Assembly (NCBI RefSeq): GCF_024124765.2
Contig: NZ_JAMXSR020000002.1
Coordinates: 705,001 to 769,000 of the forward strand
Source: Sphingomonas sp. H160509
GTDB taxonomy: Bacteria; Pseudomonadota; Alphaproteobacteria; Sphingomonadales; Sphingomonadaceae
DNA length: 64,000 bases
Direction of reading: 5' to 3'
Shown here: positions 43,517 through 54,349 of the stretch, piece by piece
Layout of the letters: every line of letters begins with the position of its first letter
Numbering within the stretch: position 1 is the stretch's first letter
Program-made: the position numbers and the translations under genes
Notes under the pieces: model-generated
Told to the model about the DNA's origin: nothing
Seen by the model: the letters and a program-made list of their open reading frames with translations, nothing else
Databases searched by the model: none

Positions 43517-44180
43517 GTGCCAACTCACTTTCCGGAAATGATCGAAGGCTATCACCGCTTCAAGGACGGCCCCTGGGAAGCGCAGCGCGAGCGCTGGAAG
43601 GAACTGCAGGAAGGCCAGAGCCCGAAGGTGATGATCATCGCGTGTTCCGACAGCCGCGTCGAACCCGCGCAGATCTTCGACACGCTCCCCGGCGAGGTGT
43701 TCGTCGTCCGCAACGTCGCCAATCTGGTCCCGCCCTACGAGACCGGTGGCGGCCATCACGGCGTGTCGGCGGCCATCGAGTTCGCCGTTACGCAGCTGAA
43801 GGTCGAAGAGATCGTCGTGATGGGCCATGAGAAGTGCGGCGGCTGCAAGGCCGCGCTGACGCAGGCCTTTGCCGACGCGGACCATGGCGCTGGCGGCTTC
43901 GTGTCTGACTGGGTGAGCTTGCTCGACGGCGCGCGCGAGAAGGTCATCGCCAAGTATGGCGACAGCGACCAGGCGGGCCGTGAGATGGAACTCGAGTCCG
44001 TTCGAACCTCGATCGCCAATCTGCGCACCTTCCCGTTCGTCAGAAGGGCCGAGGCCGCCGGCACGCTGGCCGCTCCGCGGTGCCTATTTCGGCATCGACA
44101 AGGGCCAGATGCTGCTGCTCAACGCGGACGACGAGTTCATCCAGGCCGATGCACCAGAGGCCAAATCCGCGAAAGCCTGA
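43517..44180 (+). CDS. Beta-class carbonic anhydrase, frameshifted
   Basis: About 220 residues from a GTG with AAGG upstream. Zinc ligands appear as CSDSRVEP and GHEKCGGCKA (C-D-R and H-x-x-C). Converts CO2 and bicarbonate in the cytoplasm. The frame breaks near 44070-44075; dropping one C reads AGTLAVRGAYFGIDKG. Convergent with ppk2; intergenic distance is 4 bases. Confidence 0.9.
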
Positions 44181-44184
44181 CGCG

Positions 44185-44961
44185 TCAGCGAAGGCCTAAC
44201 GCCTTCTCCGCCACGCGCTTGACCTTCGGGTCGAGCGGTGGCGGCACCATCGAAACCCCCGCTTCGAGGCGGTCCGCGATCAGCGTCAGCGCGGCGATTC
44301 GGGCCGCCTTCTTGTCGTTGCCGTCGATGACGGTCCACGGCGCGGTCGCGGTGTCGGTGCGCGCGAACATCTCGGCCATCGCCTCCAGATACTCCTCGCG
44401 GCGCGACCGGTTGTGGAAATCGTCGAGCCCGGTCTTCCAGTGCTTCCACGGATCGTCGAGCCGCGCCCTCAGTCGCCGGTCCTGCTCCTTCTGCGTGGTG
44501 TGGATGAACAGCTTGATCAGCGTCGTGCCGCTCTCGACCTGCTGCGCCTCGAACGCGTTGATCTCGTCGTAACCGTGGCGCCATTCGGTCTCGCTGGCGA
44601 ACCCCTCGACGCGCTCGACCAGGACACGACCGTACCAGCTGCGGTCGAACACCGCGATGTTGCCATTCGCGGGCAGACGGTTCCAGAAGCGCCAGAGGAA
44701 ATGATGCGCCTTCTCGTCCGCGGTCGGCGCCGAGATCGGCCAGACCTTGTAGTTGCGCGGGTCCCATTCGGCGGAGAGGCGCTGGATGATCCCGCCCTTC
44801 CCCGCCGCGTCCCAGCCTTCGAACATCACGATCGCGCGCGTGCCACCGACGATGTGGGCGACCTGGATATGTTCGAGCCGCTTTTGCAGCGCAGCAAGGT
44901 CGTACTTGTACTTGCCGTCGTAGTCGTTGCCGTCTTCGTAGTCGGCCAGGTGTATCGTCAT
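44185..44961 (-). CDS. ppk2: Polyphosphate kinase 2 family protein
   Basis: 258 residues, intact, start MTIHLADYEDG. P-loop kinase with Walker A FEGWDAAGKGGIIQRL, Walker B-like VFDRSWYGRVLVERVEG and PWTVIDGNDKKAAR. Uses polyphosphate to phosphorylate nucleotides (ADP or GDP/AMP) or the reverse. Its start overlaps the permease stop (ATGA). The class (I, II or III) is not settled by inspection. Confidence 0.88.
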   Translation of the reverse strand: MTIHLADYEDGNDYDGKYKYDLAALQKRLEHIQVAHIVGGTRAIVMFEGWDAAGKGGIIQRLSAEWDPRNYKVWPISAPTADEKAHHFLWRFWNRLPANGNIAVFDRSWYGRVLVERVEGFASETEWRHGYDEINAFEAQQVESGTTLIKLFIHTTQKEQDRRLRARLDDPWKHWKTGLDDFHNRSRREEYLEAMAEMFARTDTATAPWTVIDGNDKKAARIAALTLIADRLEAGVSMVPPPLDPKVKRVAEKALGLR

Positions 44962-46359
44962 GTATCGCGCTCCGTCGCAAGGGTCGGGATCTGAACGTTC
45001 CAGGCGCCCCGTCGGCGCAGGATGAACCAATAGTAGGCGATCGACAGCAGGATCTGCGCGGCCGTCATGATCAGGCCAGGGCGCCCCCTCCTCCAGATCG
45101 GACCAGCTCGTCCAGCAAACATAGCCGAGTGCGAGAAGCGTCACGACGGGGGCGAGCGGGTAGAACGGCATCTGGTAGGGAGCGTGCGCAGTCTTGCCGG
45201 TGCGCCTGCCAACCATCGCCGCAACGCAGATCCCCGCGTAGATCGCGACGAGGCCGGTGCCGCTAAGCACGAGCAGCAACTGGAGCGGCAGGAAACACGC
45301 GACGATCCCGAACCCGCCGACCAGCAACGTGCCCACCCAGGGCGAGCCGAACATCGGGTGGACCTGCGTCATCCACTGATCGAGCGGGCGGCCCCAGCTT
45401 CCATCGCGCGCAGTGCCGTAGAAGAAGCGCGCGCAGGCGAGGATGCAGGCGATCACCGCGTTGACGATCGCGACGACTACGCCGATCGAGATCCAGTTTG
45501 CCGTCGTGGTGTCGCTGCGGAGGGTGACGAGAAGGCCGAACGGGTCGTTGGCGGTGAGGGTGGCGTGGAGATCCGGCGCGCCGATCAGGACCGCGACGAT
45601 CGGGATGCCTTCGAACAGCAGCGTCAGCGCGAGCGAGGCCATGATCGCGCGCGCGATCAGCCGGGGCGCGTCGAGCATCTCTTCGCCGAAGTACACCGCA
45701 GCGCCATAGCCGTTGAGTGCGAAGATCGCGATCGAGGTGGCGAGGCCGATCGAGGCGGCGGACGCGGGGACGAGATTGGCCCCTTGCGGCATCACCGGGT
45801 GGAGCAACAGGTCGCCAATCGGGCGAACGGTATCGGCGAACCCGAGCCAGACGACCGCGAGGATGGCGAGCATCTCGACGAGCAGGAAGAGCCCGGTGAG
45901 CCAGGCGTTCACCTTGATCTGGAGGATCGCGACCAGCGTCGATCCTGCGACCACGGCGATCGCGACGGGGATCTGCGGCAGGCCGGGAACCAGCGTTCCG
46001 AGCACGGCGCTGACGCCCAGCCCTGCAACCGGCGGGAAGAGCAGGTTGTTGAAGACGTTGACACCGAGCATGACGAACCCCGCCATCGGCCCGAGCGTAT
46101 GCGCGACCGCGACATACTCGCCGCCTGCGACCGGCCAGGCGGAGGAGAGTTCGGCATAGACGAACGCGGTCGCGACGCAGACGAAACCGGCGATCAGCGT
46201 TGCCCACACCGCGCCGGTGCCGGCGACCTGGAGCATGCCGGGGACGATCACGAACACTGACGATGCGGGAGTCGCGACGGAGAGGGTGAGGAACAGGACA
46301 CCCGTGACGCCGAGGCTGCGGACGAGGCTTGGCGCCGGTGTCATCTGATCGTCGCGCAT
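44958..46359 (-). CDS. APC-superfamily amino acid permease, frameshifted near the end
   Basis: About 466 residues with about 12 hydrophobic helices. The N-terminus LGVTGVLFLTLSVATPASSVF, SSAWPVAGGEYVAVAHTLGP and ALNGYGAAVYFGEEM are typical APC permease segments. The frame breaks in a five-C run (45084-45088); dropping one base replaces a run-on into PPK2 by a last helix (LIMTAAQILLSIAYYWFIL) and a stop overlapping ppk2. Substrate unknown. Start chosen at MRDDQMTPAPSL. Confidence 0.82.
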
Positions 46360-46423
46360 GCCAACCCCCTTATCGTGCAGGGGTATTTGCATGGTTGAGG
46401 GGGTTGAGGAAGCGTAGGTCGTC

Positions 46424-46571
46424 TTTCCCTCGCCCCTTCGGGGGGAGAGGGAGGGGCCCGCCCGCGCTTGCGGGTGGGAGGGTGAGGGGGAGTTAGCGCG
46501 CACCAACCTCCCCTCACCCCCCCCGTCGCCAAACGGCTCCTCCTTCCCTCTCCCCGTAGGGGCGAGGGAAA
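46424..46571. repeat. Palindromic G/C-rich intergenic repeat
   Basis: TTTCCCTCGCCCC (46424-46436) pairs perfectly with 46559-46571. Inside, GGGTGAGGGGGAGTT faces AACCTCCCCTCACCC near-symmetrically. It fills the 220-base gap between the permease and aspS, with no coding frame. Confidence 0.7.
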
Positions 46572-46579
46572 GGGAGACG

Positions 46580-48404
46580 TTACCCAGCGCTCGGCGCGAC
46601 CACCTTTGTCGCGTCCTTCGGGCCATCGACCGTCAGGCGGATGTTGAGTTCCTTCAGCTGCTTGGCGCTGACCGGGCTCGGTGCGCCCATCATCAGGTCC
46701 TCGGCCTTCTGGTTCATCGGGAACAGCACGACTTCGCGGATGTTCGGCTCGCCGGCGAGCAGCATCACCATCCGGTCGATCCCCGGCGCCGAGCCGCCAT
46801 GCGGCGGCGCGCCGACTTTGAACGCGTTGATCATGCCGGCGAAGTTCGTGTCAACGTCGGCTTGCGTATAGCCGGCGATCTCGAACGCCTTGTACATGAT
46901 CTCGGGCCGGTGGTTCCGGATCGCGCCCGACGACAGCTCGACGCCGTTGCAGACGATATCGTACTGATAGGCGAGGATATCGAGCGGATCCTTGGTCTCC
47001 AGCGCGTCCATCTCGCCCTGCGGCATCGAGAACGGGTTGTGGCTGAAGTCGACCTTCTTCGCGTCCTCGTCATATTCGAACATCGGGAAGTCGACGATCC
47101 AGCAGAACTCGAACCGGTTCTCGTCGATCAGGCCAAGGTCGGCACCGATCCGCGCCCGGGCAGCGCCCGCGAGCTTCCGAGGCGGGCAGTTCCTTGCCGG
47201 CGGCGAAGAAGATGCCGTCGTTCGGGCCAAGGCCCATCTCGGCGATCAGCTTCCGCGTCGCTTCCTCGCCATGGTTCTTGGCGATCGGACCGCCGAGTTC
47301 GCCGTTCTTCTGCGTGATGTAGCCGAGCCCGGCATGCCCCTCGGCGCGCGCCCAGTCGTTCATGTCGGTGAAGAATTTGCGGCTCTTGTCGGCGGTGTTC
47401 GGCGCGGGGATCGCGCGGACCACGTCACCGCCGGCGACGATCCCCGCGAACAGGCCGAAGCCCGAGTCGACGAAGTGGTGGCCGACGTCGTGGATCAGGA
47501 TCGGGTTGCGCAGGTCGGGCTTGTCGCTGCCGTACTTCAGCATCGATTCGCGGTACGGGATGCGCTTGAACGGCAATGCCGAGACCTGGCGACCCTTGCC
47601 CTGCCAGTCCGCGAACTCCTCGAACACGCCGTGCAACACAGGCTCGATCGCATTGAACACGTCGTCCTGCGTGACGAAGCTCATCTCGAAATCGAGTTGG
47701 TAGAATTCGCCGGGCGAACGATCAGCGCGTGCGTCCTCGTCGCGGAAGCACGGCGCGATCTGAAAATAGCGGTCGAAGCCCGCGACCATCAGCAGCTGCT
47801 TGAACATCTGCGGCGCCTGCGGGAGCGCATAGAACTTGCCCGGATGGACGCGGCTCGGGACCAGATAATCGCGGGCGCCCTCGGGCGACGATGCGGTCAG
47901 GATCGGCGTCTGGAATTCGGTGAACCCTTGCGAATTCATCCGGTTGCGCAGCGACGTTATCACCTGGCTGCGGAGCATGATGTTCGCGTGCAGCCGCTCG
48001 CGACGCAGATCGAGGTACCGATAGCGCAGGCGGATATCCTCGGGATATTCGGCCTCGCCCGCGACCGGCATCGGCAGTTCGCCGGCCATCGACTGGACGG
48101 TCGCGGCGTTCGCGCGGATCTCGATACCGCCGGTCGGCAGGTTCGGGTTCACGGCTTCCGGCGCCCTGGCCGTAACCTTGCCAGTGATCGTGACGACGCT
48201 CTCGCTCTTCAGGCCTTCGATGACCTTGAAGACCGGGCCCGACACGTCAGTGACGATCTGCGTGATGCCGTAGTGATCGCGCAGATCGATGAAGACGAGG
48301 TCGCCGTGATCGCGCTTCTTGTGGACCCAGCCGGAGACGCGGGCCTCTTCGCCGACCTGTTCGGGGCGGAGGGCGGCGCAGTTGTGGGTGCGATAGGCGT
48401 GCAT
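46580..48404 (-). CDS. aspS: Aspartyl-tRNA synthetase, frameshifted
   Basis: About 607 residues. N-terminal OB anticodon-binding domain ([21 protein letters not shown]), class II motif 2 [19 protein letters not shown], a GAD insert domain and motif 3 [18 protein letters not shown]. The frame breaks at 47175-47181; removing one base reads [19 protein letters not shown]. Essential, so likely a sequence error. Start [18 protein letters not shown]. Divergent from rnd. Confidence 0.94.
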
Positions 48405-48495
48405 GATGGGTCTTCTCGGACGATAAACAGGTGGTCCGCGCTTCCCTTCATCACCCGCCTTTGTCAACCTCGGCGACCCTCGCTATGGAAACCTC

Positions 48496-49672
48496 ATGCA
48501 TATCCACCCGCTTATCTCCGACAGTGCCACGCTCGCCAATCTGTGTGCGCGCATGGCCGACGCCGACTATGTGTGCGTCGACACCGAATTCATGCGCGAG
48601 AGCACCTATTACCCCGAACTCTGCCTGATCCAGATCGCCGACGACAAGGAGGCCGCCGCAATCGATCCGATGGCGCCGGGTATCGACCTCAAGCCGCTGC
48701 TCGATCTGCTCGTCGAGAATCACGACGTGCTGAAGGTGGTTCACGCCGGCGGGCAGGACATCGAGATCGTCTACAACCTGACCGGCAAGACGCCCTTCCC
48801 GCTGTTCGACACGCAGGTGGCGGCGATGGCGCTCGGCCAAGGCGAGCAGATCGGCTATTCGAACCTGGTCGACAGCTGGCTCGGGATCGCGGTCGACAAG
48901 GGCGCGCGGTTCACCGACTGGGCACGCCGGCCGCTTGACGCGCGGCAGATCGAATATGCGATCGGCGACGTCACGCATCTGTCGAAGATCTTCCCGAAGA
49001 TGTTGGAGCGGTTGCGGAAAACCGGGCGCGGCGTTTGGCTCGACCAGGAGATGGAGCGACTCGGCGATACCGCCAATTACGCGAACGATCCCGATCTGGC
49101 GTGGAAGCGCGTGCGGATCTCGGGGCGCAAGCCTGATGTCTTGGGCCGGTTGAAGGCACTCGCGCGGTGGCGGGAACTGGAGGCGCAGGCGAAGGATCTG
49201 CCGCGTGGGCGGATCGTCAAGGACGAGACTCTGGGCGACATGGCGGGGCATCCGCCGAAGAAGCAGGCGGACTTGGCACGCGTGCGTGGATTGTCGGCGA
49301 CTTGGGCCGGCAACGACATCGGTAGCCGCTTGATGGCGGCGATCGAGGGCTCGCAGCCGCTCGGCGACGACGAACTGCCGCCGCGCGACGATCGCAAGCC
49401 GGGGCTTGGCAAGGAGGGGCTCGCTGGTGGCGGATCTGCTCAAGCTGCTGCTGAAGATCCGCTCGCGAGACATTGATGTCGCGTCGAAATTGCTCGCACG
49501 CACCGATGAACTGGAGGCGCTGGCTGCGGGCGTGCGGACCGGGCTGCCGATGCTCGAAGGCTGGCGGTTCGATCAGTTCGGCCGCGATGCGCTCGATCTG
49601 GTCGAGGGGCGGCTGGCGTTCGCGGTCATCGGCGGGAAGCTCAAGATGACGCGTACGGAGGATGCCGCATGA
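48496..49672 (+). CDS. rnd: Ribonuclease D, frameshifted near the end
   Basis: About 391 residues. DEDD exonuclease motifs: ExoI VCVDTEFMRE, ExoII VVHAGGQDIEIV, ExoIII YAIGDVTHLSKI. Then an HRDC domain (ALARWRELEAQAKDLPRGRIVKD). 3'-5' exonuclease for tRNA and RNA maturation. The frame breaks in a four-G run (49416-49419); dropping one gives GKEGSLVADLLKLLLK and a normal C-terminus overlapping the next gene (ATGA). Confidence 0.9.
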
Positions 49673-49965
49673 GGATCGTTCTGGTCGCAGCCTTGCTGGC
49701 TTCGGCGGCGTGTACGCCAGTCGAGATGCGTGGCGAGACGCCTGCCGCTTCGCCAGTCGCAGCCGCCTGCAATGCCGACTCGCTCGGCGATCTGGTCGGC
49801 AAGCGGGCGAGCGATGCTCGGGCTGACGTCATGCAGACGCGGTCGGGCGCACGCACGCTCCGTTGGATCGCGCCGAACACGGCCGTGACGATGGATTTCC
49901 GTGCTGATCGTCTGAATGTCTATGTAGACGCCAAGGGCCGGATCGAACGCTTCACCTGCGCTTGA
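49669..49965 (+). CDS. I78-family peptidase-inhibitor-like lipoprotein
   Basis: 98 residues, intact. Lipobox LLASAAC at the start. The mature part (CNADSLGDLVGKR to the end, with LRWIAPNTAVTMDFRADRLNVYVD and FTC) matches the potato-inhibitor-I-like I78 family, which includes small periplasmic serine-protease inhibitors. Overlaps rnd by ATGA. The target is unknown. Confidence 0.78.
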   Translation: MRIVLVAALLASAACTPVEMRGETPAASPVAAACNADSLGDLVGKRASDARADVMQTRSGARTLRWIAPNTAVTMDFRADRLNVYVDAKGRIERFTCA

Positions 49966-49975
49966 ACCCTTTGAC

Positions 49976-49993
49976 CCTCCCCCTAAAAGGGGA
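49976..49993. terminator. Small hairpin between convergent genes
   Basis: CTCCCC and GGGGAG form a 6-bp stem around CTAAAA, followed by AATTTA, directly between the I78 gene and the phosphatase gene ending on the other strand; probably serves both. Confidence 0.5.
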
Positions 49994-49997
49994 GAAT

Positions 49998-51508
49998 TTA
50001 GGAAAGAGCCAGTACGGGTTTGCGTCCCAGGGCGGCGGCAAGCGCGTTATGGCGACGTTCCACCGCCTCGCCGTAGAGCCCACGATCATCAGGGCGCAGC
50101 GTCAGCGTAAGTGATACCCCGTCATCTGCGAGCCCTGATCGTTTCAAAGGTCCTGCTAAGCCACCACTCATTCGCTGGCCTAGTCGCATAGCGAGGCCCC
50201 AAGCAGTCGCGCTTTTCACCGCTGCCGGCGACGCGAGGAGACCAACTGTTTCACCGGCGGAGAGATCGCCACCAAGGCTCGTGTAAAGAGCTTGCGCCAA
50301 CATCCCCGGCCGGGCGCGTCAATCGCGACCCAATTGCCATGCAGCGCGACCTCGACGCCGCGTTCGGCGCGGAACTCGGGGTTGGCGCGCCAGCCTACGT
50401 CCGCAAGCAGGCATGCCGTGTGGCGGATGCGGGCCATTGCGGGCGGCTCGGTAGTGAAAAGTGGCGTGATCCAGCGGTCGAGGAGATCGCCGTGCTCGGG
50501 GAAGCGGCCGAGCAGGCGACCTTCTTCGCGTGCGGCGACGATCAGCGGATCGAGTGCGCGGTCTGCGGGTTTCAGGTCTTCGTAAAGAAGGCCTTCGCGC
50601 AGGCCATAGGCGGATACGATCGTCGTCCGGCTGCCAAGCTGGCGCATCAGCACGCCGAGCAATGCCGCGGCGTCGGAGAGCGTTGCCGTGCGGCCCGACG
50701 ACAGCCCCGGAATCGCCTTAAGGCGCTGCTTGGAAAGCTGTGGGATCGTCCGGCTGAGCCGGGTGATCGTCGCGGCAGTCATCGAATATTGGTGGATGAT
50801 CGGCAGCGGATAGTCAGACAGCTCCATGTCGAGCCGTGCCAGCGCGCGCCACGATCCGCCGACCAGATAGAGCGGAAGCCCCTGCCCCTTTGCCGTCCAG
50901 CCGGCTTCGCGCACCAGGCGTGCCACGTAGCGGGCGAGCACCTTGCCGCGCTTGGCCCGGATCGGGCCGATCCGCAGGACGCCGAGCGGGAACGAGACGC
51001 GGTCCTCGATCTTGCCGCGGCGAACGCGGACGAGTTCGAGACTGCCGCCGCCGAGATCGCCGACGATGCCGTCCGCATCGGGGATCGCGGACAAGACACC
51101 GTAACCCGCCGCGCTGGCTTCCTGTTCGCCCGACAATGTCTCGACGGTCAGGCCGAGTTGTTCAGCCGCGGCAATGAGTTCGCCACCGTTCTTCGCATCG
51201 CGTACCGCCGCCGTTGCGACCGTGCGGAGCGTCGAGCATTCCATTTCCTTCGCCACCGCCGCGAACCGCGCCAGCGCGACCCGTGCGGTCTTCAGCGCCG
51301 ACTTCTCGATCGCGCCGGTAGCAGCAAGCCCTCGCCCGAGCCCCGCCAACACCTTCTCATTGAACCGGATCGCGGGGAGCCGCGGCGGCCCCTGGTAGAC
51401 CACCAGACGGATCGAGTTCGAGCCGATGTCGATGATCCCGGTGCGCGGGTGATCGTCGGTCTCGGCCTTGGGCGGGGAATTGCCGAACAGGATATTCGTG
51501 ACGCTCAT
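49998..51508 (-). CDS. ppx: Exopolyphosphatase / GppA family phosphatase, frameshifted
   Basis: About 503 residues. ASKHA fold with [17 protein letters not shown], the catalytic region [14 protein letters not shown] and [12 protein letters not shown] (ATP-loop). A C-terminal helical domain follows. Releases phosphate from polyphosphate or pppGpp. The frame breaks at a four-C run (50304-50307) where one more base joins APGRG to [12 protein letters not shown]. The start overlaps the ppk1 stop (ATGA), so ppk1-ppx form a unit. Confidence 0.88.
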
Positions 51509-53672
51509 CGTTTTCGACGGAGCGACAGCGTCGGCACGGCATTGCTGGTCGCGAGCGAAGCGCCGCGGCCGGAGAGCGAGGGATTCGTCATGAAATACCG
51601 ATGCAGGTTGAACGGGCGGTCGCCGGGATCGACGCGGCTATATTCGCCGTCGGGGCCTAGCTCCCAACTCTGCTCGTTGTCGATCAGGTTCGCGACCATC
51701 ACCTGATCGAGGATCTGGTCGTGGACGGTCGGGTTGAGGATCGGCAGCATATATTCGACGCGGCGATCGAAATTGCGTGGCATCCAGTCGGCCGACGAGA
51801 TGAACAGCTTGGCACCGTCGTTGGGCAGCGCCTTGCCGTTGCCGAACGCCCAGATGCGGCTGTGCTCGAGGAACCGCCCGATCACCGATTTCACGCGGAT
51901 CGTCTCGGACAGGCCAGGCACGCCGGGGCGCAGGCAGCAGATGCCGCGGATGATGAGGTCGATCTCGACCCCTGCCCCGCTCGCCTCGTACAGCTTCTCG
52001 ATCACCGCCGGGTCGACCAGCGAGTTCATCTTTGCCCAGACACCGGCGGGCTTGCCGGCGCGCGCGTTGGCGATCTCGACGTCGATCAGGTTCATCAGGT
52101 TCTGCCGCAGGTCACGCGGCGACAGGCTGACGCGCGCCATGTCGGTCGGTTCGACGTAGCCGGTGATGTAGTTGAACATCTGCGCCGCATCGCGACCCAC
52201 TGCTGCATCGGCGGTGAAGAAGCTGAGGTCGGTGTAAATCTTGGCGGTGACCGGGTGATAATTGCCCGTGCCGAAATGGCAGTAGGTACGGAACGCCTGT
52301 CCCTCGCGGCGGACGACAAGCGAGACCTTCGCGTGCGTCTTCCAGTCGATGAAGCCGTAGACGACCTGCACGCCCGCGCGCTCCAGCGCGGGAGGCCCAG
52401 ACCATGTTCTGCTCTTCGTCAAACCGAGCCTTCAGCTCGACGACCGCGGTGACGGACTTGCCCGCCTCGGCCGCGGTGATCAGCGCGTTGATGACCGCTG
52501 GCTGCTTGCCGGCGCGGTAGAGCGTCTGCTTGATCGCAACGACGTCGGGGTCGTTCGCAGCCTGTTTCAGAAAGGCGAGCACCACTTCGAACGTCTCGTA
52601 CGGGTGATGGACGACGATGTCCTTGGCCTTGATCGCTGCGAAGCAGTCGCCGCCGAATTCGCGGATTCGCTCGGGGAAGCGCGGCGTGAAGGGCGGGAAT
52701 TTCAGGTCCGGGCGATCCTCGTCGACCAGCCCGTCGAGGTCGACGATGCCGAGCAGGTTGCCGCTCTCGGTGATGATCGCGTCGGCGCCGCCGAGTTCGT
52801 CCTTGAGGACCGCGGCGAGGACGTCGGGGATACCGGTTTCGAGTTCCAGACGGATCACGCGGCCGCGGCGACGACGCTTGATCGCGTTCGCGAAGTAGCG
52901 GACGAGGTCCTCGGCCTCCTCTTCGATCTCCATGTCGCTGTCGCGCAGGACGCGGAAGCTGGCGGCGGCGAGGACCTCGTAGCCTGGAAAGAGGACCGGC
53001 GCGAACCGCTTCAGGATCGACTCGATCGAGATGTAGCGCGCGGGCTCGCCGGGGGAGGCGGACGAAGCGTGTCATCGTATGCGGGAGCATGACCAGTTCG
53101 CGGACCGGCTCGTTATCCGAACGGCGGACGAGGTCGAAGATCACCGACAGGCCACGGTTCGGGATGAACGGGAACGGATGCGCTGGGTCTAGCGCCTGCG
53201 GGGTCAGAATCGGGAAGATCTGATCGCGGAAATGCGTTTCGAGCCACTCGTCGGCCTCGCCTTCGACGGCCTCGCGGCGCAGGACGAACAGCCCGGCTTC
53301 GTCGAGCAGCACGCGTAGGTCGCCCCATACCGCCTGCTGGCTCGCCATCAGTTCGTCCGCCTCGCGGACGATCGCGGTCAGCTGCTGGCCCGCAGTCAGT
53401 CCGTCTGCCGAGCGTCGATCGACGTCTTGCGTCTGCTGGCCCTTCAACCCGGCGACGCGGACCATGAAGAATTCGTCGAGGTTCGACCCCGAGATCGACA
53501 GGAAGCGGAGCCGCTCGAGCAGCGGATGTGCGGGGTTGCATGCCTCCTCCAGCACACGCCGGTTGAACGCGAGCCAGGAGAGCTCGCGGTTGAAAAACCG
53601 GTCGTTCGGCTCTGCGCCGATGGGATCGTCGTCGTCTTCCGATTGGCGGACGATATGGGCTGGACGGTTCAT
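51505..53672 (-). CDS. ppk1: Polyphosphate kinase 1, frameshifted twice
   Basis: About 721 residues. N-domain [17 protein letters not shown] and [14 protein letters not shown], head domain, and PLD-like catalytic domains with [21 protein letters not shown] (catalytic His) and [15 protein letters not shown]. Makes polyphosphate from ATP at the membrane. Frames break in a five-G run (53051-53055; [15 protein letters not shown]) and a GGG run (52390-52392; [12 protein letters not shown]). Start [13 protein letters not shown]. Confidence 0.93.
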
Positions 53673-53689
53673 CGGGCCTCTTGGGGGGC

Positions 53690-54349
53690 TTATGGTGGCG
53701 TGAAGAGCGGGAGGTCGAGAGCGAGTTGCGGCCGGAGGATCAACCCGGCCTCGGTGAGTGTGGTTCGTGCAAGAGGAATGGACAAGCGCTTGCGACGTTC
53801 CATCGCCTCCTGATCCAGCGCATCGACGGTTCGCGTTACGGTAATATGACTGCGCTCGATTCTGGTCGCGAGCCAGTCGATCAGATCGGGCCGTGCATCG
53901 AGGCTGCGGCGCTCGAACAGATGCGCGAGCAACAGCCGCATGAGCTCGTCGTCGGGCGCGCCGATCGCCGCGATCGGGCTGGCGGCGAGACGCGAGCGGA
54001 GGTCGGGGAGCTTTACCTTCCATTCGGGCGGCGCGGCGTCGGCGACGATCAGGAGCGGCCTGTGCTCCTCCTGCGCGCGGTTCCAGGCGTGGAACAGCTG
54101 TGCCTCGGGCACTCGCTCGGCATCGTCGATGATCGTTCCGCCGCTCTTCGCCGCGAAGATCCGCGCGAGCAGGCTGCGACCCGATTTGCGCGGTCCAGTG
54201 AGGATGGCGGTCATGACGGGCCAGGTGGCGGTGTGCTCCAGCGTGTGGACGGCGCGCGGAGTGGAGGGGGTAACCAGGAAGGCGTCGTCGCGAGGGTCCG
54301 CCGGCCACCCGAGTGGCAGCGCAATTTGAGTCATCTTGGTCGCGCTCAC
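53690..54349 (-). CDS. hda: Hda-like DnaA regulator (AAA+ family)
   Basis: 219 residues, or 214 from MTQIALPLGW. The N-terminal QIALPL is the beta-clamp-binding motif. A degenerate AAA+ core follows: ILTGPRKSGRSLLARIFAAKS, TIIDDAERVPEAQLFHAWN, and a C-terminal lid. It should promote DnaA-ATP hydrolysis on the clamp after replication starts (RIDA). Position next to ppk1 and a DUF2066 gene near purM matches the conserved order. Intact. Confidence 0.85.
   Translation of the reverse strand: MSATKMTQIALPLGWPADPRDDAFLVTPSTPRAVHTLEHTATWPVMTAILTGPRKSGRSLLARIFAAKSGGTIIDDAERVPEAQLFHAWNRAQEEHRPLLIVADAAPPEWKVKLPDLRSRLAASPIAAIGAPDDELMRLLLAHLFERRSLDARPDLIDWLATRIERSHITVTRTVDALDQEAMERRKRLSIPLARTTLTEAGLILRPQLALDLPLFTPP

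Noticed and set aside
44185-46626. A single 813-residue frame joining the permease and PPK2
   Set aside because: It arises from the extra base at 45084-45088; correcting it gives a normal last permease helix, a stop, and an ATGA overlap with ppk2.
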